From positions 1 to 23,894 of the IMG/VR virus record IMGVR_UViG_3300042945_002399: 23,894 nucleotides of DNA; one strand, 5' to 3'. The position numbers and the translations under genes were made by a program. Position 1 is the first letter of the stretch, and each line of letters opens with the position of its first letter. Source of the DNA: a virus. Shown in pieces: positions 6,356 through 14,372 of this stretch. The notes under the pieces are model-generated. The model had not been told where the DNA came from and made no database searches. It saw only the letters and a program-made list of their open reading frames with translations.

Positions 6356-6473
6356 AATCCCCGCATTTGCCCTTTTGCGGGCTTCTGGGGCGCGTTTATT
6401 GGTGGGGTGGGGTGATATGACCCCACGGGGAAAACGCCCCGCAGCGCGAGGTCGCAGATTTTGATGATGGGTT

Positions 6474-6500
6474 GCCGCTGGGGGGAGGCACCCCAGCGGC
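6474..6500 (-). terminator. Strong hairpin at the end of the late operon, candidate terminator
   Basis: GCCGCTGGGG (6474-6483) and CCCCAGCGGC (6491-6500) form a perfect 10-base-pair stem with a 7-base loop, 12 bases after the metallophosphoesterase stop on the minus strand. No T-run follows in either direction, so it is not a classical intrinsic terminator. It may stop transcription poorly, protect the 3' end of the late mRNA, or work with a factor. Confidence 0.55.
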
Positions 6501-6512
6501 AGATTGCAAAGT

Positions 6513-7559
6513 TTACTTGGTCGGATCTTCTAAACGGATCAAGTACTCCGCAGACAAACCCGATGGCGTTTGGAACAACAACCATTGCGCGGGTTCGCCG
6601 GACGCGGCAACCCATTCTTGCGCGTAGGTGTTCGAGGATTCAATGGAACCGCAACCGAATGCGGTGATCCGTCCGTCCGCGGCAACGACCCGAACGGGCG
6701 TGTGCCAATGGCCGAAGGCTGCATAGTCGGGTTTCCCGCCATCCAATGCCAACGCCCATCCCGACAAACGCTTGGCGAGCGAATACCACGGAAACCCAAA
6801 CGACCCGCCCTTCAATTGCTCGCCGTGGAATAGCAGCCACTTACGACCGAGGACATTCACGTATTCGTGCCAATGGCGCTCGCCCTTGGTGAAGGTTTCC
6901 TTCCATTTGATTCGCGGCTCGTTCGCCACGATCATTGATGCCGTCCGGTATGCGATGGCATCGGCATTGCTTTCAGGTCGAACGGAACCGAACCGCCCCA
7001 TTCGCCCATGATTGCCGATGACACCAACGACATTGACCGTTTCAAATTCTGCGGCCAGCGTTCGCACCAACCCCGCGAGCATTTCTGCCGTCTGGAAGAT
7101 TTGCGAATACAATCCGCCATCAATCAAATGCGCTTGCCCAGGGAAGATGTCTTCGCCTTCGACCAGATCTCCCAGCAAAAAAATGTGCAATTCGCGAACG
7201 GGATGATCCGCTCGTTGGATCGCCACCAACTTTTGAACTTTCTTCGCCAAGATCTTGACGCGTTCGGCGGCAACATCGGACGAATATGTCGGGGTCACTT
7301 TCCCCACTTGCCAATCGGCGAGCATCAAGATGGCCGCTTCTGGCGCGAGTTTTCGCTTGTCCGGTTTCGGTGCTGGGACGGGCGTGATGTTCATTCCCAT
7401 CGCGGCATCCTTCGCCGCTTGATAGACGGCTTCCACCAATTCGTCTTGCGACCGTTTGGATTTTTCCAGTTGGCGCAACACACGCGTGTGCGCGGATTTT
7501 AGATCGGACAATTGATCAACCAATTTCGCGTCTTCCAACGCGTCATCAAACTTGGTCAT
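6513..7559 (-). CDS. Calcineurin-like metallophosphoesterase
   Basis: 348 residues from ATG at 7559, which overlaps the preceding TGA (ATGA); GGAGG lies 4 bases upstream. Residues 1-55 are a helical, probably coiled-coil arm (DLKSAHTRVLRQLEKSKRSQ). The catalytic domain shows ADWQVG (D82, Q84 where the usual histidine would be), GDLVEGE (D131), GNHGR (N183, H184), LFHGEQ (H245) and GHWHTP (H284, H286). These are the five metal-binding motifs of the family. Related phage proteins are often called SbcD-like or simply phosphoesterase; substrate unknown. It is the last gene of the late operon. The D-x-Q in motif one is a known variant in phage members. Confidence 0.92.
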   Translation of the reverse strand: MTKFDDALEDAKLVDQLSDLKSAHTRVLRQLEKSKRSQDELVEAVYQAAKDAAMGMNITPVPAPKPDKRKLAPEAAILMLADWQVGKVTPTYSSDVAAERVKILAKKVQKLVAIQRADHPVRELHIFLLGDLVEGEDIFPGQAHLIDGGLYSQIFQTAEMLAGLVRTLAAEFETVNVVGVIGNHGRMGRFGSVRPESNADAIAYRTASMIVANEPRIKWKETFTKGERHWHEYVNVLGRKWLLFHGEQLKGGSFGFPWYSLAKRLSGWALALDGGKPDYAAFGHWHTPVRVVAADGRITAFGCGSIESSNTYAQEWVAASGEPAQWLLFQTPSGLSAEYLIRLEDPTK

Positions 7560-7816
7560 TTCGCCTCCCGTGAACATAGGCAATCACCGCGGCGGTGACG
7601 CTCGATGGATGCGCGATGGATCTGCGCGCCATACGCGGATTCGATCGCGATGGATAGTGCTTTCCCGGTCGGACGATTTTCGTCCGTTCCATTGATTGCA
7701 GATTCCAACGCGGTGCGTTCGGACGGTTCCAATTGTTCAACCAACTGTTTGACCGAACACGCCGGACCTTTGCGCCTCGGCGCAATCGCGGCCAGAGCCG
7801 CTTCAAGTTTTGACAC
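7556..7816 (-). CDS. Small helical, probably helix-turn-helix protein ending in a basic Cys motif
   Basis: 86 residues from the GTG at 7816, which has GGAGG seven bases upstream; longer frames lack a ribosome site. The sequence is helical (SVKQLVEQLEPSERTALESAI) with a later pair of helices (GKALSIAIESAYG, HRASIERHRRGDCLC). Phage proteins with RHRRG-x-C-x-C endings after two helices are usually annotated as DNA-binding. A role as a small terminase-like or regulatory protein is possible but unproven. It is coupled to the metallophosphoesterase (ATGA). A GC hairpin (GCGACG/CGTCGC, 7835-7853) lies just upstream of its ribosome site. Confidence 0.78.
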   Translation of the reverse strand: MSKLEAALAAIAPRRKGPACSVKQLVEQLEPSERTALESAINGTDENRPTGKALSIAIESAYGAQIHRASIERHRRGDCLCSREAK

Positions 7817-7886
7817 CCTTTGACCTCCAATTGTGCGACGGGCTACGCGTCGCTCCCGTGACAATACCTCAACACGGGGTGCGCGT

Positions 7887-8228
7887 CTACTTGGACGCGG
7901 CGATGCGCTCCCGATAGACGGCGGCTTCAATGGCGGTCACGATCTGGGCTTCATCAAGGACGATCCCACGCTTGGCACATTCAGACCGAACGAGCGCGAG
8001 CGCGGCGGCGCGCTTGTCTTCGCCCGTCTTGCCGCGGAGCGTCATCTCGATCCCCGCAACGACCGACGCGGCGATCTGCTCGACCATCGTGAAATGCTCG
8101 GCGGATACCCGTGCGCGGAGGTATCCGACGGCGGCGCGGGCGAGATAGCCCAGACCGCCGATGACCACGGGGACAAGCGCAACAATGATCGCCGTTGCAA
8201 GTTCGGACGCGAATGGATCAAATGTCAT
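7887..8228 (-). CDS. Holin, LL-H-like
   Basis: 113 residues from the ATG at 8228, one base after the peptidase stop; a TTG at 8237 is an alternative. One N-terminal membrane helix (about 11-33, ATAIIVALVPVVIGGLGYLA) is followed by a long charged helical region: HFTMVEQIAASVVAGIE, then GKTGEDKRAAALALV, and finally VTAIEAAVYRER. This layout matches the phage LL-H-type holin family, in which the C-terminal half ends with a helix containing IEAAV. Holins form membrane lesions that release or activate the lysin. It lies directly downstream of the peptidase candidate. Confidence 0.82.
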   Translation of the reverse strand: MTFDPFASELATAIIVALVPVVIGGLGYLARAAVGYLRARVSAEHFTMVEQIAASVVAGIEMTLRGKTGEDKRAAALALVRSECAKRGIVLDEAQIVTAIEAAVYRERIAASK

Positions 8229-8229
8229 G

Positions 8230-8805
8230 TCAACCAATCTTTCCGGCCGAGATCACGACCATTGCGGGCGGCGTAGGAAATCCCGCGTCACCCTTTGAAT
8301 CACGGAGTGTTTTGACTTCGGCGGGTGTTGGTCGCCGTCCGGGATTGCCTTCTTTCATTGTTGGGCAAGCGTACATCCACCCCTGCGCGTCATATGCCAA
8401 CACGACCCAATGACCGTATGTTGCAAGCGGCTGCTTCTTCCAGTAGGCGCGCTGCCATGCAGACCGAAGATGATCCGCAACCGAGCGTTGAGATGCTTGG
8501 ATGTTCAGAATCAACACATCGCCTTCCTTGACCAAATTCGATGCATCCTTCCAATCGTAAACAATCCGCGATTTCAACCCGAGGATCTTGGCCGCGTCGC
8601 GAACTTGTCGCGCACTCGTGCCTTCTGCGCCCGTTGGCGTGTCGCGCCGACCCGCTTGCTCGCACGCTTTATGCGCTTGCTTGGTCGTGGTATTCAATCC
8701 CAGATGCGTCGCCGCCGTTGCCAACGATGCCGGACCGCAGTCGTCCATGGCTTTTACACCCAGACGCTCCGCCAACCCAAGTTGCGATCGAACCTTGATC
8801 ATCAT
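8230..8805 (-). CDS. C39-like cysteine peptidase, candidate endolysin
   Basis: 191 residues from the first of two ATGs at 8805, overlapping the XhlA-like gene's stop (ATGA); AAGG precedes. The papain-like motifs are DDCGPASLATAA (C23), YGHWVVLAYD (H132) and D139 following it. That is the Cys-His-Asp order of peptidase family C39. Known mycobacteriophage lysin A proteins carry a C39 domain at their N-terminus, where it cuts peptidoglycan cross-bridges. Here the domain stands alone, with no second catalytic or wall-binding domain visible. Neighbouring holin-like genes on both sides support a lysis role. It could also be a virion-associated peptidase. Confidence 0.83.
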   Translation of the reverse strand: MMIKVRSQLGLAERLGVKAMDDCGPASLATAATHLGLNTTTKQAHKACEQAGRRDTPTGAEGTSARQVRDAAKILGLKSRIVYDWKDASNLVKEGDVLILNIQASQRSVADHLRSAWQRAYWKKQPLATYGHWVVLAYDAQGWMYACPTMKEGNPGRRPTPAEVKTLRDSKGDAGFPTPPAMVVISAGKIG

Positions 8806-8987
8806 TTGCCTTGTGACGCGAACCACGCCGTCAATCCACCCAAACCGGAAACGCCTAAAAGCGCGATGACGAAACGGGCGAGCCGATACGCTCCGCGGGT
8901 TTCCGCCAATTCAAGTTTGATTTCGGCCAGATCCCGTTCAATGCCTTGCAATCGCTTCAAGATTTCTTGATTTTGGTTCGTGGTCAT
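8802..8987 (-). CDS. XhlA-like coiled-coil/membrane protein (lysis)
   Basis: 61 residues from ATG at 8987, overlapping the fiber stop (ATGA), with GGAGAAAG upstream. Residues 5-35 form a charged coiled coil (EILKRLQGIERDLAEIKLEL). Residues 37-57 form one membrane helix (LARFVIALLGVSGLGGLTAWF), followed by a short basic tail. This is the layout of the haemolysin XhlA family, found in phage lysis cassettes beside a holin and a lysin. Its role here is probably to anchor or assist the lysis complex at the membrane. Confidence 0.78.
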   Translation of the reverse strand: MTTNQNQEILKRLQGIERDLAEIKLELAETRGAYRLARFVIALLGVSGLGGLTAWFASQGK

Positions 8988-10939
8988 CTTGCTTTCTCCA
9001 ATTCGGCCAATCTTGATTCCAACGCATCCACCCGATGCCATAGTGCCGCGATCAACGCCACGGAATCAATGGTTTCGGGTTTTCCTTCGGAATCATACCC
9101 GACGGCGTGAGTGAGTCCCGCATCGTGAACCTCTTCGGCGATAAACCCGAGGCGCGTTGCGCCGTTCTCATCTTTAATCGTGGACTCATAGTGGCGCGGC
9201 TTGACTTTGCGCGCAGCGTCAAGCACCACCTCGTCTGCGTCCACGATGTTTGTCTTGTAGCGCGCTGACGATGAGTTGCGGCGAAGTTGGCGATTCGTGC
9301 CAGATACGGTGACCCAGATTGCGGCGCTGCTTGTCTGCGTTGTGGTTGCAGGTTCATCGTGCCGCAATCCGTTTGTTCCAGAGAGAGAAATGTTTGTTCC
9401 CAGAAACGCGCCTGAACTACTGATTGTGGCGTTGCCACCTCCAATGTTTAGTTCTCCGCTTGTTGTTAGGGCATTTGCGCCTGAGCGATAAAGGTTCAGG
9501 TCGCGTGTGCCGCCGCCGCCCCACTCCATCACTCCGTTACAGAAAATCGCAAATCGTGGGGTTCCTTCTGAAGTTACTCGTGCCGTGAATGCGGTGTCGG
9601 TCGTTGCGGCTTGGATGGTGCGAAACACACCGAGAGCCTGAATCAAATCTTCCGAGGCGATTGACCCTGTAGCGTCAATGTTTCCTGTGACCGCAAAACC
9701 GTCGCCTGCGCGCGTGAGGCCGCCGTCGTTTTGTAGTAGCAGCGTTGCTGTTCCGCCGTTGTTCACCACCATAATCTCGTTGCTGTCAATGCGAAGGTTT
9801 TGACCGCTGCTCGCGCCAATCTGGAATGCGTGACCTGTGCTGCTCAGGCTTGCATCGGTGGTGGACGTTGCGCGGAACTTGTCTCCCGTGATTGTGTTCG
9901 TAGATGATGAGGTGATATCTCCCGCAACCGTGAGATCCCGTCCGACCGTGAGATCAACGTCCGTCGTCACGCCCAGCGCGGCCAAGAGATTGATCGTGCC
10001 GCTGTTAGCGTCAAGCACGATTTGCCCATATTGCGGATACGTGGGGTCTTCAACTCCGACATAGATTGCCGCGTTTTCCGCTCCTGGCGGTGTCCCCAGA
10101 CCGCTGGCGATTTTCATTGTTCCGTTGAATTGTTCGATGCTTCCGGGGGCAAAAGTTCCCACTTCATCGTTTTCGTTCAAATAGATTGTTGAACTTCCTC
10201 GTTCAAACCCGATGTCAACAATGTCAATTGACCGTTCACCAACAACATATTCGCCAGAGCCGCCAGCGGCGGTGCAAGCAAATTTGACAATCACTTTGAT
10301 GAATTCTGCACCAGCGGGCGCGGCATTGTAGACGGACGCTTCGGGGTCGCCAAGGAAAGTTCCATAGATCGGCACGGGAAGCCCGTCCAGACCCGCGACG
10401 GTTTCCCAAGACTGCTCCGCACTGATGACCGCCGTCCCCAACACGGTTGATTGATCAACGGCGAGGAACTCATAGAAGACACCCACCGTCACGCCAGAGC
10501 CAGCGACCGTGTTTTTGCTCGCCGTTATGAACGGAACAAAAGCATTTCCCACGCCACCCGTTGCGCCGATTGGTTCAATGCGTGTCAATGTTGCCGTTCC
10601 GGTTGCAATGGCCGTTCCAACCAAAACGCGAACAACACGATTGCCATTCACGAACGAGTTGTCGGATGCGATGACGGCACGGAACGCCGTCCCGCTTGTA
10701 TTGTCCCAATTGAAATATGGGAGCGCATTATCATCGGAAATGTCCGTGTCCGGATCGTCGGGCAACGCCGCGAAATCTCCGTTTGTGATCCCCGTGTGGA
10801 TTGACCGAAGTGGTGCGCTCCCGATCAAAGTTGCCAGTTCACCGTCCGAGTTCGTTGAAATGATCGGCACGCCTTTGTCGGTCGTGATGTCGCCATCGAA
10901 TTGACCCAGACCGACCGAGTCCGTCCCATATGTTGACAT
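8984..10939 (-). CDS. Tail fiber/spike with C-terminal S74 intramolecular chaperone
   Basis: 651 residues; the ATG at 10939 overlaps the previous stop (TAATG) behind GGGGGGAG. The last about 94 residues, from S558 (SARYKTNI), are a peptidase S74 domain: GATRLGFIAEEVHDAGL, then SVALIAALWHRVDALESRLAELE as a trimer coil. In endosialidase-type fibers this domain folds the trimer and cuts itself off at the serine before RxK. The central part (about 300-550) is repetitive, Gly/Ser/Thr/Asn-rich beta-structure such as DVDLTVGRDLTVAGDI, typical of triple-beta-helix fibers. The N-terminus (MSTYGTDSVGLGQFDG) likely attaches to the tail. This is the best receptor-binding candidate. No enzyme motif is evident. 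Confidence 0.9.
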   Translation of the reverse strand: MSTYGTDSVGLGQFDGDITTDKGVPIISTNSDGELATLIGSAPLRSIHTGITNGDFAALPDDPDTDISDDNALPYFNWDNTSGTAFRAVIASDNSFVNGNRVVRVLVGTAIATGTATLTRIEPIGATGGVGNAFVPFITASKNTVAGSGVTVGVFYEFLAVDQSTVLGTAVISAEQSWETVAGLDGLPVPIYGTFLGDPEASVYNAAPAGAEFIKVIVKFACTAAGGSGEYVVGERSIDIVDIGFERGSSTIYLNENDEVGTFAPGSIEQFNGTMKIASGLGTPPGAENAAIYVGVEDPTYPQYGQIVLDANSGTINLLAALGVTTDVDLTVGRDLTVAGDITSSSTNTITGDKFRATSTTDASLSSTGHAFQIGASSGQNLRIDSNEIMVVNNGGTATLLLQNDGGLTRAGDGFAVTGNIDATGSIASEDLIQALGVFRTIQAATTDTAFTARVTSEGTPRFAIFCNGVMEWGGGGTRDLNLYRSGANALTTSGELNIGGGNATISSSGAFLGTNISLSGTNGLRHDEPATTTQTSSAAIWVTVSGTNRQLRRNSSSARYKTNIVDADEVVLDAARKVKPRHYESTIKDENGATRLGFIAEEVHDAGLTHAVGYDSEGKPETIDSVALIAALWHRVDALESRLAELEKAR

Positions 10940-12357
10940 TATCTCCCCCCGTAAATTCTTCGCATGTCATCCCCGACTTCGCGCTTTGCGAAATCGGCGG
11001 TGATTGAATATTTCAACGAATAGGAAGACCCAGACTGAAACGACATGCCAACATCAACGATGCGAAGCACTTCGTTGTTCACATCAAGCGAAGGGGCGTT
11101 GACTTTCACATATTGATCCGGAAGCCACGCTGTGACCAATTGAAACGCCGTCCCGCTCGTCTGCGCGTACCCTTGCGAAAATCCGAACCTCCAATCTGGT
11201 GCGGTCGCTTGATCAAGGTCGGAATCCATGATCTCGAATGAAACCGAACGAACTGGCTTTGATCTGACTTGGAATGTTGCACGAGTCAATCGGTTGATTT
11301 TTTTTGATCGCGACCCGAACCCGTACCCGCTCAACTTTGATGCGGCAAAAATTTCATGTGGCAACGCACCAGCCCTAGACGGCAAGTCCGACCCGCGATA
11401 GGGTTCCGAACCAGTGTATGTTCGGAAATAAGGCGCATTTGTGATCGGCTTTGCATTCGCGTCCCGATCTGCGCGAACATCTGCCGCGGCCACAAAAATG
11501 CCCTTCACAATTCGCCCGTGATCAAGCGTCACATTCAAATTGTGTGGAGAAACTACGGTCGCCGCGGCGGTTCCACCGATGACCGGAACGGCTTGCAGTG
11601 TGCTGATTTGCATTGGTGCGTTCGCGTATGTCGCCGAAGTGTCTTTCGGCGCATACGTCAACCGCCCGTTGGCATCAATGAAATATTTCATCGGAACTTT
11701 GCTCTCACCCGATGCTTCTTCTGCGATCTGATCAAGCGCAGACCGAAGGTCACTGACATCAAACTGCAATTTCCCAATCGGGGTTGCTGTGCCGAAAAAA
11801 ATTGCACGGTTGCCACCCACATCGCTGGTGTTGAGGATCTCGCGGGTGGTTGCATCGTTCACTTGGGTGTGAATTTTCGCCAAGAGTTGGTTGATGTGCG
11901 CGTGGTCGGTTGTTGCCGTCCCGGAACCTTGTGAAAACGACCCGACCGTTTGAAAAATGTCCGTTCCGACATATCCTTTGCGAACAATGGTTTTGTTCAA
12001 CCACAAGTTTGCGCCGTCAACGCTTACTTCGCACCGATTTCCAACGCCATTTCCAAGCAGTTGACCAGAAAGCGTATTGATGAACCCAAGGAAAAGAGGG
12101 GTTGATCCCGAATAGCGCGTGTCAAAAAACTTCACAACCGCATTGTCATTGACCGTCCCAGAAGCCCACCAAGGGCCACCCGAAGGAGTTAGCGGTTGGA
12201 TCATCGTGAACGACATAGATCCGCCACCTTCGGTTGAAAGACTCGCGCTGAACGAATCAAGTTCAACGAATGGTGTAGTCGTCGCGGGTGAAGCGGGAAC
12301 CGCCAGAAGGTTTGCGGTTCCAACGCCCGCGATAGTTAGCGTGAACGGGGATGACAT
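10939..12357 (-). CDS. Minor tail protein (tail tip/baseplate)
   Basis: 472 residues from the ATG at 12357, overlapping the tape measure stop by one base (TGATG), with GGGAG six bases upstream. It sits immediately downstream of the tape measure gene and before the fiber, the normal place for distal tail or tail hub proteins. The sequence is beta-rich (FTLTIAGVGTANLL at the start, SGSSYSLKYSITADF near the end). Between them lies a stretch resembling hub proteins: FDVSDLRSALDQIAEE, then MKYFIDANGRLTYAP. No enzymatic motif is visible. Exact identity (Dit-like or hub-like) cannot be settled from sequence alone. Confidence 0.8.
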   Translation of the reverse strand: MSSPFTLTIAGVGTANLLAVPASPATTTPFVELDSFSASLSTEGGGSMSFTMIQPLTPSGGPWWASGTVNDNAVVKFFDTRYSGSTPLFLGFINTLSGQLLGNGVGNRCEVSVDGANLWLNKTIVRKGYVGTDIFQTVGSFSQGSGTATTDHAHINQLLAKIHTQVNDATTREILNTSDVGGNRAIFFGTATPIGKLQFDVSDLRSALDQIAEEASGESKVPMKYFIDANGRLTYAPKDTSATYANAPMQISTLQAVPVIGGTAAATVVSPHNLNVTLDHGRIVKGIFVAAADVRADRDANAKPITNAPYFRTYTGSEPYRGSDLPSRAGALPHEIFAASKLSGYGFGSRSKKINRLTRATFQVRSKPVRSVSFEIMDSDLDQATAPDWRFGFSQGYAQTSGTAFQLVTAWLPDQYVKVNAPSLDVNNEVLRIVDVGMSFQSGSSYSLKYSITADFAKREVGDDMRRIYGGR

Positions 12358-13799
12358 CAATAACTCCCACGGGGAGCGGCGCTTGGCGTTAGGTTCAGAC
12401 GCTTCGACACCGATTCCGCAACTTGTTTGCCATCAATATTGACCGCCGTTTTGACTTCAAATTGGCCGTTGTTCGCGCCGTATCCGGTCGGAGCCGCAGT
12501 CGAAATTCCGCCGCCCGTGGGTCGCCCGCTCAACGCGTCACCAAGACCTCCCGCAACATTCCCGACGAACCCCGAAACCGCTTTGATGATGAAGCCGATT
12601 GGTGAATCCATGATTGCTTTGCCAAGGTCAATCACCGCGCTGATGGCGTTTCCGATGAACCCAGCGATGTTCCCGAAAATATTCAGAAGCACACCAGCAA
12701 CTCCAGCGATGCCCTTGAACGCGATAGCAAGAGGGCCATTCCCGTCGCCCCACAATACGCCAACCAATTCGCCGATTTTGCCCGCCAGTTTCACGACATT
12801 TCCAATGAATGATTGGATGATCGGAACCAGATCTTTGGCGATTCCGCCAACCACTTTTCCGATGGAGTCCGTCACGCCTCCTGGCGCAGTCAATCCTTGA
12901 ACGAACCCAACGATTGCCGGAACAACCGTGCCGAAAATGAATTCGCCGACTTTCTGCAATACGGGAAGAAGGTTTTGCACAAACCCAACCGCGGTTGTGA
13001 TGACTGATTTGATCAACTCTTTGTTTTCCGTGATGAACCCGCTGATCGCTTTTGAAACCCCGTCAATAATTGGAAGCCCGTGCTTCATGAACACATCCAT
13101 CAACTCTTCAAAAATCGGCAACAAACTTGTGGCGATTCCTTCGCCCGCTTTCTTGACGGATTCAAACAAAATCGTCATTCGACCTTCGGTGGTTTCGGCG
13201 AACGCTTTCGCCGAGCCGCCGAATGACTTGTTGACCGCGGTGAGAACTTTGGTTCCTTTGACATTTTTGCCGACTTCAATTCCGAAATTTTTCAAACCTT
13301 TTGTGTTTCCCTGGTATGCTTTCCCGACAATTGATGTGGCTTTTTCAAGTGAAATGTTTTTGGCTCTGGCCAGATCCTGCGCCGTTGACAAGATTTTTTG
13401 TGCATGCGTGAACTTATTGGTGAACTGTGTCGCCGTCGCAAGCCCGTCCCGAATCTCTTCGCCAGTGAATGCGAGCGCGGCTCCTTGGGTGATCAGTTTT
13501 TCAACGATTGCCAAATTTTCTGCGGAAGCAAGTTTTCGCGATTTCAAAACCGACACGAGTTTTGCGTTGGATTTTTCGTCTGCAATTGCGGCTTGCGTGA
13601 ACTTATACAGCGCCGCCGTCGCACCCGCAATCGCGCCACCAATCCCCACCAATGCGGCTTTGAAACCAGTCTTCAAAAATCCGCCAACACGAGAAGAAAC
13701 CTTGCCCAGACCGGACACGGTTGAAGACAGCCCGCGGATCGTTTTGGATGCCGCGTCTTTGGCGATGAATGCGAACGAAATCTGCGCGCTAGTTGCCAT
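12357..13799 (-). CDS. Tail tape measure protein (short)
   Basis: 480 residues from the ATG at 13799, with AAGGTG upstream. The protein begins with a helical segment (SFAFIAKDAASKTIRGL) and an alanine/glycine hydrophobic stretch (GFKAALVGIGGAIAGATAAL). The central helical region is lysine-rich (KSNAKLVSVLKSRKLAS; KAYQGNTKGLKNFGIEVGK), followed by repeated hydrophobic helices rich in G, I, V and F (IFGNIAGFIGNAISAVIDL). This is typical of siphophage tape measures, which set tail length and pass into the membrane at infection. Using the known ratio of roughly 0.15 nm per residue, the tail would be about 70 nm, which is short. It follows the tail chaperones and the gp10-like gene. Confidence 0.88.
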   Translation of the reverse strand: MATSAQISFAFIAKDAASKTIRGLSSTVSGLGKVSSRVGGFLKTGFKAALVGIGGAIAGATAALYKFTQAAIADEKSNAKLVSVLKSRKLASAENLAIVEKLITQGAALAFTGEEIRDGLATATQFTNKFTHAQKILSTAQDLARAKNISLEKATSIVGKAYQGNTKGLKNFGIEVGKNVKGTKVLTAVNKSFGGSAKAFAETTEGRMTILFESVKKAGEGIATSLLPIFEELMDVFMKHGLPIIDGVSKAISGFITENKELIKSVITTAVGFVQNLLPVLQKVGEFIFGTVVPAIVGFVQGLTAPGGVTDSIGKVVGGIAKDLVPIIQSFIGNVVKLAGKIGELVGVLWGDGNGPLAIAFKGIAGVAGVLLNIFGNIAGFIGNAISAVIDLGKAIMDSPIGFIIKAVSGFVGNVAGGLGDALSGRPTGGGISTAAPTGYGANNGQFEVKTAVNIDGKQVAESVSKRLNLTPSAAPRGSY

Positions 13800-13802
13800 C
13801 AA

Positions 13803-14372
13803 TCACCTTGGCTTCGGGATGGTGACGCGAATGCGGCCACGCTTTGGAATCCCTTTCTCGATGATACTAGCCAGCGCTTCGCTGAACAATCGTTTCACCT
13901 TGTCCATATTCTGCTCCACGATTCGCGACACGAACGGGTTTCCAGGAATCGGTTGAACCCGCTTGGCGATGCGACGCGCATTGCCTCCGATATTTAGCGC
14001 ACCAGCGAATTTCGGGCGGATGACATAGGGGACATTGCGAACGCCGCTGGTCACGATCCAGCGATAGTAAGCACCACGCGTGTCTGCGCGACTTGCTCCC
14101 GGACGGATCCCGACATAGGCTCCGGGTTTGTTTTTCATTGCGGGCTTTGCCCAGATCGCGCGGCGCAACCGACCCGTTCCGCCACCCCTCGCGCCAACAG
14201 CCCCTTGCTTGACGGGATTGACCATTGCTTTGGCCGTGTGGAGCGCGGCGGCATTCAATGCCTTGTCGATCAATTTGTTGTCAAATCCAGCCGCGACGGC
14301 AAGCCCCAGATCATTGATGTCTTTGATCGTCTGGGATGAAATTTCAAAGTCAACCCGCGATTTAGCCGCCAC
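13803..14372 (-). CDS. HK97 gp10-like tail completion/neck protein
   Basis: 189 residues from the GTG at 14372, preceded by AGGTGG; a GTG at 14381 is a possible earlier start. It overlaps the end of the GT fusion by 11 bases. Features of the gp10-like family: an N-terminal helix ending in ALHTAKAMVNPVKQ, TGRLRRAIWAK, then AYVGIRPG, a YYRWIVTSGVRN strand and a C-terminal PGNPFVSRIVEQNMDKVKRL helix. In HK97 this protein acts at the head-tail joining or tail completion step. It normally lies before the major tail protein. Here it lies between the tail chaperones and the tape measure gene, an unusual place. Confidence 0.74.
   Translation of the reverse strand: MAAKSRVDFEISSQTIKDINDLGLAVAAGFDNKLIDKALNAAALHTAKAMVNPVKQGAVGARGGGTGRLRRAIWAKPAMKNKPGAYVGIRPGASRADTRGAYYRWIVTSGVRNVPYVIRPKFAGALNIGGNARRIAKRVQPIPGNPFVSRIVEQNMDKVKRLFSEALASIIEKGIPKRGRIRVTIPKPR

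Larger units (their letters stand above)
5948..6512. promoter_or_regulatory. Intergenic control region between early and late modules; possible origin
   Basis: No open frame with a ribosome site is found on either strand in these 565 bases. The region is dense in short hairpins: 5971-5987 (ACGGGG/CCCCGT), 6061-6074 (CGGGG/CCCCG), 6107-6134, 6292-6305 (CCCCG/CGGGG), 6360-6381 (CCCGCA/TGCGGG), 6426-6441 and 6474-6500. It also has a tandem hairpin repeat and three ACGCTA motifs, listed separately. As the only long gap in the window, upstream of all early genes, it should hold the early promoter. I see no convincing minus-strand -10/-35 pair. An origin or repressor-binding region is an inference. 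Confidence 0.6.

Noticed and set aside
6426-6441. CGGGG/CCCCG hairpin as an intrinsic terminator
   Set aside because: Five-base stem with no T-run on either strand.
7835-7853. GCGACG/CGTCGC hairpin between holin and the small HTH-like gene as a terminator
   Set aside because: Short stem without T-run; transcription likely continues into the next gene.
12928-13956. Plus-strand open frame of about 340 codons opposite the tape measure gene
   Set aside because: Mirror of a low-complexity helical gene; no ribosome site, no recognisable domain.
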